DNA of 8,204 nucleotides, taken from the NCBI GenBank assembly GCA_902797525.1, contig CADBSZ010000211.1, forward strand, positions 1-8,204, given 5' to 3'. The DNA comes from an uncultured Ruminococcus sp. (lineage in GTDB: Bacteria; Bacillota; Clostridia; Oscillospirales; Acutalibacteraceae). A model generated the notes under the pieces. The model made no database searches and was not told the DNA's origin. It worked only from the letters and a program-made list of their open reading frames with translations. Made by a program: the position numbers and the translations under genes. Positions 1-5,122 of this stretch are shown piece by piece (position 1 is the stretch's first letter; every line of letters starts with the position of its first letter).

Positions 1-1
1 G

Positions 2-2296
2 ATTCAGCGCCTGTTCCGCAACCCCAAGGTGGCAAAATTAATCAAGAGATGCAACGACTTCGGCGCAGGCGGCGTGTGCGTTGCCATCGGCGAGCTTGCC
101 GACGGCCTCACCGTTGACCTCGACAAAGTCACCAAAAAATACGACGGCCTTGACGGCACCGAGCTGGCTATCTCCGAATCGCAGGAGAGAATGGCGGTTG
201 TGCTCGACAAAAAGGACGTTGAAGCCTTCATCAAATATGCGGAAACCGAAAACCTGGAGGCAACCGCCGTTGCGGTTGTCACCGAAAGTCCGCGACTGAC
301 CATGAACTGGCGCGGCGACACCATCGTTGACCTCAGCCGCGCGTTCCTCAACACCAACGGCGTAACGCAGGTGGCAAAGGCGTACATCGCCGCTCCCAAG
401 GCGGAGGACTGCTACCGCGAGGCGTGCCCGGCGGAATTGGAAAACTTGCCGTTTGACGAAGCAATTGTGAAAAACATGGGCAGACTCAACGTTTGCTCAC
501 AGATTGGTCTGTCCGAGCGCTTTGACGCGTCCATCGGCGCGGCGACGGTGCTCATGCCCTTCGGCGGCAAAACCCAGCTCACGCCGCAGGAAGCCATGGC
601 GGCGAAGATTCCGCTCGAAAAGGGAGAAACCGACGACGCGACCGCGATGAGCTACGGCTTCATTCCCGGCGTTTCGCGCTGGAGCCCCTTCCACGGCTCG
701 GCATACGCGGTGGTGGAGTCCACCTCCAAGCTGTTGGCTGTCGGCGCAAATCCGCTCACGGCAAGACTGACCTTCCAGGAGTATTTTGAGCGCTTAAAGG
801 ACGTTCCCTCGCGCTGGGGCAAGCCCGCGGCGGCGCTGCTCGGCGCCATGCAGGCGCAGCTCAAACTGGGACTGCCCTCCATCGGCGGCAAGGACAGCAT
901 GTCCGGCTCGTTTGAGGACATCGACGTGCCGCCCACGCTCGTCAGCTTTGCCGTTGCCATGACAAAGGCGAGCAAGACCATTTCTTCCGAATTTAAAAAA
1001 GCAGGCAGTAGGGTGCTGTATGTTCCCGTTCCCGAGAACAAGGCGACCTTGATGCCCGAATGGGATAAACTGATTAACATGTACAAGGCTGTTTTCGCGC
1101 TGATGGAAAGCGGCAAGGTGCTTTCCGCTTCCGTTGTCAAGGAAGGCGGCGCGGCGGCAAGCGTGTGCAAGGCTTGCTTCGGCAACATGCTGGGCTTTCG
1201 CTTCACCAAGGAGCTGACGAATCAAGAGCTGTTTGCGCCCCTGTCGGGTTCGCTCGTGCTCGAGCTTGCCGACGGCGCGGCGCTGGACGACAGCGTGCTC
1301 AGCTATGATTTGGGTACCGTCACCGGCGACGGCAAGGTGACCATGGGCGGCAAGTCTGTTGATTTGAAGGCGCTGGTTGAAAGCTGGACCTCTCCGCTTG
1401 AAAAGGTATTCCCCACGCAGGCGGAATGCCCCGAAATCACCGTTGACGTGCCGCTCTTTACCGAGCGCAGCGGCAAAGCGCCTGCCATTAAGGCGGCAAA
1501 GCCGAAGGTGTTTATTCCCGTATTCCCCGGCACCAACTGCGAGGTTGACACCGCGCGCGCCTTTGAAAAGGCAGGCGCCGAGGTGGAAATGCTCATCGTC
1601 AAAAACCTCACCCAGCAGGGCATTGAGGAAACCATTGACCGCATGGAGCAGATTATCAAAACCTCACAGATGATTATGCTGCCCGGCGGCTTCTCCGGCG
1701 GCGACGAGCCCGACGGCTCGGGCAAGTTCATCGCCACCACCTTCCGCAATCCGCGTGTGGCAGAGGCGGTCAACGACCTGCTCAAAAACCGCGACGGTCT
1801 GATGCTCGGCATCTGCAACGGCTTCCAGGCGCTCATTAAGCTCGGCTTGGTGCCCTACGGCGAAATCCGCGACCTCAAGCCCACCGACCCGACCCTGACC
1901 TTCAACACCGTCGGCAGACATATTTCGCACATGGCGTATACGCGCGTGACCTCCGTGAAATCTCCGTGGTTCGCAGGCGTCAACGCCGGCGACGTGTTCG
2001 CGATTCCCGTTTCGCACGGCGAAGGAAGATTTATGGCGGATGAGGAAACCGTGAAGGCGCTGGCGGCAAACGGTCAAATCGCCACCCAGTACGTTGACCT
2101 TGACGGCAAGCCCTCAAGCGACATCGCCTTTAACGTCAACGGCTCTGTTTGCGCCATTGAGGGCATCACCTCGCCCGACGGCAGGGTGCTCGGCAAAATG
2201 GGCCACAGCGAAAGAAAGGGCGAAAACCTGTATCAAAACGTTCCCTTTGCCAAAGACCAGCAAATCTTTGAAAGCGGCGTTAAGTATTTTAAATAA
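2..2296 (+). CDS. purL: Phosphoribosylformylglycinamidine synthase (FGAM synthase, PurL), C-terminal part
   Basis: This is the ATP- and glutamine-dependent enzyme that converts FGAR to FGAM in de novo purine synthesis, a cytosolic single-chain form carrying both synthetase and glutaminase. The reading frame is open from base 2, so the N-terminus lies outside the window; 764 residues remain. As I recall the clostridial single-chain family is about 1,200-1,260 residues, so roughly 450-500 are missing. The GTG at 29 is an internal Val in RLFRNPKVAKLIKRCNDFGA, not a start. Visible landmarks (fragment numbering): NDFGAGGV near residue 18 and GGKDSM at 295-300 in the synthetase part. The class I glutaminase domain runs from about 502 to the end, with PGTNCE near 509, PGGFSGGDEPDG, nucleophile Cys605 in GICNGFQ, and His672 and Glu674 in SHGEGRF completing the triad. 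All catalytic glutaminase residues are intact. It appears to be the last gene of its transcript, ending before a strong terminator. No frameshift seen. Confidence 0.96.
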   Translation: MQRLFRNPKVAKLIKRCNDFGAGGVCVAIGELADGLTVDLDKVTKKYDGLDGTELAISESQERMAVVLDKKDVEAFIKYAETENLEATAVAVVTESPRLTMNWRGDTIVDLSRAFLNTNGVTQVAKAYIAAPKAEDCYREACPAELENLPFDEAIVKNMGRLNVCSQIGLSERFDASIGAATVLMPFGGKTQLTPQEAMAAKIPLEKGETDDATAMSYGFIPGVSRWSPFHGSAYAVVESTSKLLAVGANPLTARLTFQEYFERLKDVPSRWGKPAAALLGAMQAQLKLGLPSIGGKDSMSGSFEDIDVPPTLVSFAVAMTKASKTISSEFKKAGSRVLYVPVPENKATLMPEWDKLINMYKAVFALMESGKVLSASVVKEGGAAASVCKACFGNMLGFRFTKELTNQELFAPLSGSLVLELADGAALDDSVLSYDLGTVTGDGKVTMGGKSVDLKALVESWTSPLEKVFPTQAECPEITVDVPLFTERSGKAPAIKAAKPKVFIPVFPGTNCEVDTARAFEKAGAEVEMLIVKNLTQQGIEETIDRMEQIIKTSQMIMLPGGFSGGDEPDGSGKFIATTFRNPRVAEAVNDLLKNRDGLMLGICNGFQALIKLGLVPYGEIRDLKPTDPTLTFNTVGRHISHMAYTRVTSVKSPWFAGVNAGDVFAIPVSHGEGRFMADEETVKALAANGQIATQYVDLDGKPSSDIAFNVNGSVCAIEGITSPDGRVLGKMGHSERKGENLYQNVPFAKDQQIFESGVKYFK

Positions 2297-2329
2297 GCAA
2301 CGCAGGCAACGCGGGCAACGCGGCGTTGC
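2297..2329. repeat. Three 9-bp tandem GCAACGC units followed by an inverted copy
   Basis: Starting on the base after the purL stop, GCAACGC occurs at 2297-2303, 2306-2312 and 2315-2321, with an exact 9-base period (GCAACGCAG, GCAACGCGG, GCAACGCGG). The reverse complement GCGTTGC follows at 2323-2329. In RNA the inverted copy could pair with any of the three direct copies, giving alternative stems; the first or second copy would leave a workable loop. Function is unknown. It may be a 3'-end stability element or simple slippage expansion. Confidence 0.6.
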
Positions 2330-2352
2330 ATCCGGTGCGCCTTTGAAAAAAT

Positions 2353-2368
2353 CGGTTTGGCAAAACCG
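2353..2368. repeat. Small hairpin in purL 3' region
   Basis: CGGTTT (2353-2358) and AAACCG (2363-2368) form a perfect 6-bp stem around a GGCA loop. No T-run follows directly, so it is not a terminator by itself. Together with the GCAACGC repeats and the hairpin at 2413 it makes the purL tail unusually rich in short stems. Confidence 0.4.
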
Positions 2369-2412
2369 CGGCAAAACGGCGCGTCTGAACGTTATATTTT
2401 TCAATAAAATAG

Positions 2413-2444
2413 GGGGCTGTCGCATAGCGGCAGCCCCGTTGTTT
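2413..2444. terminator. Bidirectional rho-independent terminator between purL and the HAD gene
   Basis: GGGGCTG-T-CGC (2413-2423), loop ATA, then GCG-G-CAGCCCC (2427-2437) gives an 11-bp stem with one T-G wobble. On the + strand it is followed by GTTGTTTAT. On the - strand the stem is followed by CCTATTTTATTG, also T-rich. It sits 116 bases past the purL stop and 33 bases past the stop of the convergent HAD gene, so it can serve both. Confidence 0.85.
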
Positions 2445-2470
2445 ATAAAAACATCTTTTAAAAATACGCA

Positions 2471-3181
2471 TTAAAAATCTTCCGAAACCCAATGATAAAA
2501 CGCCTCAAAGCTGCCGTGCGGATAGCGCGAAATGTCCTTGTCGCGGCGGTTAATCAGGCAGTCGGTCACCAAAAAGACGTCAAGCCCCAGCTTTGCGGCG
2601 CACATGTCCTCGTCCACGTCGTTGCCGACCATCATGCTTTCCTCGGGCTTAATGCCGCAAAAATAGCAGATTTCGTGGTAATAATTCAAGTTCGGCTTGG
2701 AGGAGGAGCAGTTGTCATACACCGTGATGTAGTCAAAGTCGTTCGGGTCAAGCCCGGCCCACTTAATGCGCGAATAGGTTGCCGCCTTCGGAAAAATCGG
2801 ATTGGTGGCGACAATCAGCCTGCAGCCGCGGCTTTTCAGGAGTGCAACGGTTTTGGCAACATAGGGATTGGTGCCGCACGCCGCCTTTGCCGCGGCAAAT
2901 TCGTTGCGGTAAAACTCGTCGAACGCCGCCTCGTAGGAACGCAAATCCTTGCCGCAGACGTTGTTGAGCGCGCGCCAAAACACCTCGCGGTTCAAACACT
3001 CGCCGTCGTTTTTGCCCATCGCCGCCGCGCCTTCCCAAATGCCCTTGACCAACAGCTTGGGGTCAAGCTGCAAGCGGTGCGCAAATTTTTGACAGAACGC
3101 CTGAAGATAAAGCTCAATAAATTTTGGTAAGTCCATGGGCAGCAGCGTGCCGTCCAAATCAAATAAAAAGTTCTTGTGCAT
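2471..3181 (-). CDS. HAD-superfamily hydrolase
   Basis: A 236-residue cytosolic Mg-dependent phosphohydrolase of the haloacid dehalogenase superfamily. Motif I is FDLDGTL, with nucleophile Asp8 and general acid Asp10. Motif II is Thr126 in IVATNP, motif III Lys162 in SSKPN, and motif IV GNDVDED with Asp188 and Asp192. About 100 residues of helical C1-type cap lie between motifs I and II, as in YjjG/phosphoglycolate-phosphatase-like members. All four catalytic motifs are intact; the substrate cannot be told from sequence. The ATG at 3179-3181 is preceded by AGAGG with a 9-base spacer and by a promoter at 3204-3232. It is divergent from the D-2-hydroxyacid dehydrogenase gene and convergent with purL, so it is probably monocistronic. 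The pairing with a hydroxyacid dehydrogenase might hint at a 2-phosphoglycolate or similar phosphoacid substrate, but this is only a guess. Confidence 0.9.
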   Translation of the reverse strand: MHKNFLFDLDGTLLPMDLPKFIELYLQAFCQKFAHRLQLDPKLLVKGIWEGAAAMGKNDGECLNREVFWRALNNVCGKDLRSYEAAFDEFYRNEFAAAKAACGTNPYVAKTVALLKSRGCRLIVATNPIFPKAATYSRIKWAGLDPNDFDYITVYDNCSSSKPNLNYYHEICYFCGIKPEESMMVGNDVDEDMCAAKLGLDVFLVTDCLINRRDKDISRYPHGSFEAFYHWVSEDF

Positions 3182-3203
3182 TTTAATGTACCTCTAATAC
3201 TAT

Positions 3204-3232
3204 ATTGTATCATAGAAAGGTCGATAACGCAA
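3204..3232 (-). promoter_or_regulatory. Promoter of the HAD hydrolase gene
   Basis: Read on the - strand: -35 TTGCGT (3232-3227, 3 of 6 to consensus), 17-base spacer, -10 TACAAT (3209-3204, 5 of 6). The predicted start of transcription is near 3197, leaving only about 16 leader bases, with AGAGG (3195-3191) almost at the RNA 5' end. An alternative -10, TATGAT, lies a few bases upstream. Confidence 0.6.
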
Positions 3233-3233
3233 G

Positions 3234-3262
3234 TTGAATTATCACCTTTTTTGTGGTACAAT
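3234..3262 (+). promoter_or_regulatory. Promoter of the D-2-hydroxyacid dehydrogenase gene
   Basis: -35 TTGAAT (3234-3239, 4 of 6), 17-base spacer, -10 TACAAT (3257-3262, 5 of 6). The predicted transcription start is near 3269, only about 10 bases before the ATG at 3279. The -35 box is separated by one base from the -35 of the opposite promoter (3227-3232), so the two RNA polymerases would bind back to back. Confidence 0.6.
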
Positions 3263-3275
3263 AGGCACGGTGATA
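3240..3275. promoter_or_regulatory. Candidate operator: TATCACC-N22-GGTGATA inverted repeat
   Basis: TATCACC (3240-3246) directly abuts the + strand -35 box, and its exact reverse complement GGTGATA (3269-3275) covers the predicted transcription start and the ribosome binding site. The half-site centres are 29 bp apart, close to three helical turns. The right arm is also Shine-Dalgarno-like (GGTGAT, matching the 3' part of AGGAGGTGAT), so part of the match may simply reflect ribosome binding. Confidence 0.4.
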
Positions 3276-3278
3276 GTT

Positions 3279-4226
3279 ATGAAAATTGTTTTGACAGACG
3301 CACAGACTGTTTTTGACGACCTGGTAACCGCCGCGCCGCTGCGTGAGCTGGGCGAGGTGGAGGAATACGGTCTTTTGCCATATGAGGATGTGGCGCAGGC
3401 AATTGCGGACGCCGACGTGGTGGTGTGCAACAAAACCCTGCTCGACAGCCACACCCTTCGCTTTGCGAAAAACCTGAAATACATCGGGCTGTTCGCCACG
3501 GGCTATAATAATATCGACGTCGAATACTGCCGCGCGCACGGCATTACCGTGTGCAACGCCGGTTCTTATTCCACCAACGCGGTGGCGCAGCACACCTTCG
3601 CGCTGATTTTGGAGGCGTACAACAAAACCGCGCAGTATAATCAATTTGTGCAGGACGGCATGTGGAAGCGCAGCGCCACGTTTTCTCCCTTTGTTTATCC
3701 GCTCAACGAGCTGGCAGGCAAAACGCTCGGCATTGTCGGCCTTGGCGCCATCGGTCAGGCGGTGGCAAAAATCGCGCTTGCCTTTCAGATGAACGTGCTC
3801 GCCTGCAACCGCAGTCCGCGCACGGTCGAGGGCGTGCGGCAGACAAGCCTTGATGAGCTGCTGCGCGAAAGCGACATTGTCAGCGTGCACTGTCCGCTCA
3901 ACGCCGATTCGCAGGATATGTTCAACCGCGGCGCCTTTGCCAAAATGAAGCGCGGCGCCCTGTTTGTCAACACCGCGCGCGGCGGCGTGATGGTGGAGCA
4001 GGATTTGTTTGACGCGCTCGAAAGCGGTCACCTCGGCATGGCGGCGGTGGATACCCTGCGCGTTGAGCCGATGGAGGAGGACTGCGTGCTCATGCGCGCC
4101 AAAAATTGTATCATCACGCCCCACATCGCGTGGGCGCCCGTTGAAACGCGCCGGCGGCTGATGGGCATTGTGGTGAATAACATCCGCAATTTTTATAACG
4201 GAACACCGGTGAATGTCGTGTCTTGA
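3279..4226 (+). CDS. D-isomer-specific 2-hydroxyacid dehydrogenase (glycerate dehydrogenase/hydroxypyruvate reductase-like)
   Basis: A 315-residue NAD(P)-dependent enzyme that reduces 2-keto acids to D-2-hydroxyacids, or the reverse; cytosolic. The catalytic domain is split N- and C-terminally around a Rossmann domain whose glycine motif is GIVGLGAIGQAVA. The family triad is complete: Arg234 (NTARGG), Glu263 (RVEP) and His282 (TPHIAWA). The second strand of the Rossmann fold ends NVLACNRSPR, with Asn-Arg where NAD-specific members carry an acidic residue, suggesting NADP(H) use (inference). I chose ATG 3279 because MKIVLTDAQ is the natural N-terminus, GGTGAT (3269-3274) is a suitable ribosome binding site, and in-frame TTG 3234 lies inside the -35 box. 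It is flanked by its own promoter and terminator, so likely a single-gene unit. The exact substrate (hydroxypyruvate, glyoxylate, another keto acid) is not determinable here. Confidence 0.92.
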   Translation: MKIVLTDAQTVFDDLVTAAPLRELGEVEEYGLLPYEDVAQAIADADVVVCNKTLLDSHTLRFAKNLKYIGLFATGYNNIDVEYCRAHGITVCNAGSYSTNAVAQHTFALILEAYNKTAQYNQFVQDGMWKRSATFSPFVYPLNELAGKTLGIVGLGAIGQAVAKIALAFQMNVLACNRSPRTVEGVRQTSLDELLRESDIVSVHCPLNADSQDMFNRGAFAKMKRGALFVNTARGGVMVEQDLFDALESGHLGMAAVDTLRVEPMEEDCVLMRAKNCIITPHIAWAPVETRRRLMGIVVNNIRNFYNGTPVNVVS

Positions 4227-4269
4227 CAGCGGTCGGTGCTTTATCAGAACCCTTTGTATCCACTAATAA

Positions 4270-4312
4270 ATCGGCGCACCGATTCATGTCGGCGCGCCGA
4301 TATTGTTTTATT
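4270..4312. terminator. Rho-independent terminator after the dehydrogenase gene
   Basis: ATCGGCGC (4270-4277) pairs with GCGCCGAT (4294-4301). After one A/C mismatch, CCGA pairs with TCGG around a TTCATG loop. The + strand continues ATTGTTTTATT. On the - strand the stem is followed by TTTATTAG, so it may also stop transcripts of the convergent tetR gene, whose stop codon lies 35 bases before it. Confidence 0.8.
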
Positions 4313-4335
4313 CGAATACGGTTGGCTGTGATTCA

Positions 4336-4911
4336 CTAACCGCCAATCACTCCGTTAATCCCCCCGAAGCTCATGGTGCTGATAATCTGCGACAATTCAT
4401 CCGACGGCACCGAGCGGTCGGAAACAAACCAGTGCTGATATACCGACAGCATGCCCGACAGCACAAAGTCAATCATAATGTCCGCCTTATACGGCTCCAC
4501 GTCGAGCTGCGCCACCATGACCTCGCAGGTTTTTTCCTTTAGCAGCCGCATAATGCGCGTAATCAAACTGACGTTGCCGTTCATTGTCAGCAAATAGCCG
4601 AAAAATTCCGGATCCATGTTAATCAGCTGGCTGAATCGCTCAAACAGCGAATACGGCGCGTCCATATACTGCTTAAATTTCACGCCGCCCAGCAGCCGCT
4701 CATAGCTGTTGAGAATGTCGCGCTCAATGTCCTCAACCACCTGATACACGCCCGAGTAGTATTTATAGAACGTTTTGCGGTTGATGTCGGCGGTTTCCGC
4801 CAGCTCCATAATCGTAATGTCGTTAATGTCCTTTTCCGCCATCAGCTTGGCAAAGGCGTTGCGGATGGCGCGCTTGGTTTTCAGCACGCGGCGGTCGGTT
4901 TTTTTCTCCAT
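4336..4911 (-). CDS. TetR/AcrR-family transcriptional regulator
   Basis: A 191-residue predicted DNA-binding repressor. The N-terminal TetR domain occupies about residues 9-55, with the helix-turn-helix at about 32-52 (ITIMELAETADINRKTFYKY, the typical RKTFYKYY recognition helix). The rest is the all-helical ligand/dimer domain, with FVLSGMLSVYQHWF near 149-162, similar to the TetR C-terminal class seen in DhaS-like regulators. The ligand cannot be read from sequence. ATG 4909-4911 is preferred over TTG 4912-4914 because AGAAAGGAG (4919-4927) gives a 7-base spacer to ATG but only 4 to TTG. It is transcribed away from the fakA-degV-plsY operon across a 211-base spacer holding candidate operators, the usual arrangement for a TetR protein that controls itself and its divergent neighbour. 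A role in fatty-acid or lipid sensing is inference from context. Confidence 0.93.
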   Translation of the reverse strand: MEKKTDRRVLKTKRAIRNAFAKLMAEKDINDITIMELAETADINRKTFYKYYSGVYQVVEDIERDILNSYERLLGGVKFKQYMDAPYSLFERFSQLINMDPEFFGYLLTMNGNVSLITRIMRLLKEKTCEVMVAQLDVEPYKADIMIDFVLSGMLSVYQHWFVSDRSVPSDELSQIISTMSFGGINGVIGG

Positions 4912-4918
4912 CAAGCGA

Positions 4919-4927
4919 CTCCTTTCT
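4919..4927 (-). promoter_or_regulatory. Ribosome binding site of tetR-family gene
   Basis: AGAAAGGAG on the - strand, 7 bases before ATG 4909-4911. It decides the start against the adjacent TTG, and it directly abuts the perfect palindrome at 4928-4947, so a protein or hairpin there could block ribosome access. Confidence 0.75.
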
Positions 4928-4947
4928 ACATTTTTTGCAAAAAATGT
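4928..4947. promoter_or_regulatory. Perfect 20-bp palindrome, candidate TetR operator
   Basis: ACATTTTTTGCAAAAAATGT is an exact 20-bp palindrome lying in the predicted tetR leader, next to its ribosome binding site. The size and perfect dyad fit TetR-family operators. It could alternatively act as an RNA hairpin, although an A/U stem would be weak. Confidence 0.6.
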
Positions 4948-4957
4948 TTCTTAATAA

Positions 4958-4977
4958 ACATAAAATGAAATATATGT
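4958..4977. promoter_or_regulatory. Second 20-bp ACA-N14-TGT element (imperfect dyad)
   Basis: ACATAAAATGAAATATATGT keeps outer arms ACATA/TATGT and matches the dyad at 7 of 10 base-pair positions. It begins exactly 30 bp after the perfect palindrome. Confidence 0.45.
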
Positions 4978-4987
4978 ATACTTATCT

Positions 4988-5007
4988 ACAAAAATGAGCT
5001 AAAATGT
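4988..5007. promoter_or_regulatory. Third 20-bp ACA-N14-TGT element (weak dyad)
   Basis: ACAAAAATGAGCTAAAATGT keeps only the outer ACA/TGT and a central GAGC pair (4 of 10 dyad positions). It starts exactly 30 bp after the second element and shares the flank TCTACA with the first (4925-4930 and 4985-4990, 60 bp apart). As a binding site it is weak on its own; the phasing is the reason to list it. Confidence 0.3.
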
Positions 5008-5029
5008 CCATTAAACTTTTTTCGGATTT

Positions 5030-5059
5030 ATTATAATATAAAGGGTGGGTAAAAGTCAA
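5030..5059 (-). promoter_or_regulatory. Promoter of the tetR-family gene
   Basis: Read on the - strand: -35 TTGACT (5059-5054, 5 of 6), 18-base spacer, perfect -10 TATAAT (5035-5030). Predicted transcription start near 5023, giving a leader of about 112 bases that contains all three ACA-N14-TGT elements. This is the best promoter match in the window. Confidence 0.75.
5032..5037 (+). promoter_or_regulatory. Candidate -10 box for the fakA operon, no clear -35
   Basis: TATAAT on the + strand overlaps the - strand TATAAT within the 8-bp palindrome ATTATAAT (5030-5037). Upstream, only poor -35 matches exist (for example TTAAAC at 5011-5016 with a short 15-base spacer) and there is no extended -10 TG. 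If used, transcription would start near 5044 with a leader of about 79 bases, and the promoter would be weak or activator-dependent. Confidence 0.4.
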
Positions 5060-5080
5060 GTTTTTCGCCCAAAAGGGTGG
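5040..5080. repeat. Direct repeat AAAGGGTGG, 32-bp spacing
   Basis: AAAGGGTGG occurs at 5040-5048 and again at 5072-5080, 32 bp start to start, about three helical turns. The first copy lies in the -35/-10 spacer of the tetR promoter, the second just upstream of its -35. Both fall in the presumed fakA leader. The second copy can also pair with the preceding CGCCC (5066-5070) around AAAA as a small hairpin. Confidence 0.4.
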
Positions 5081-5122
5081 AAAATGTTGCTTTACTGAAT
5101 GTATTTTTAGGAAGATGCGTAT

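Noticed and set aside
29..31. GTG as a start codon for purL
   Set aside because: The frame stays open to base 2 and the upstream residues RLFRNPK continue the conserved FGAM synthase sequence, so the GTG is an internal Val.
2297..2329. CRISPR-like array or REP/MITE element
   Set aside because: Units are only 9 bases with no spacers, there are no cas genes, and no terminal repeats or target duplications are visible.
2492..3130. Open frame (212 codons, + strand) opposite the HAD gene
   Set aside because: The HAD frame has all four catalytic motifs, a promoter and a ribosome binding site; the opposite frame has none of these and is a shadow.
3234..3236. TTG as the dehydrogenase start
   Set aside because: It lies in the predicted -35 box and lacks a ribosome binding site; ATG 3279 begins the conserved MKIVLTDAQ N-terminus.
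3210..4124. Long antisense open frame (304 codons, - strand) over the dehydrogenase gene
   Set aside because: It mirrors the codon structure of a gene with an intact catalytic triad, its translation resembles no family I recognise, and it would overlap the divergent promoter region. Such shadow frames are common in GC-rich coding DNA.
4912..4914. TTG as the TetR start
   Set aside because: It lies only 4 bases from the AGAAAGGAG ribosome binding site; the adjacent ATG at 4909-4911 has the better 7-base spacing.
4912..5122. Riboswitch or FapR/FadR-type box in the fakA spacer
   Set aside because: I found no recognisable riboswitch core and no clear match to lipid-regulator boxes I know; the palindromes fit protein operators better.
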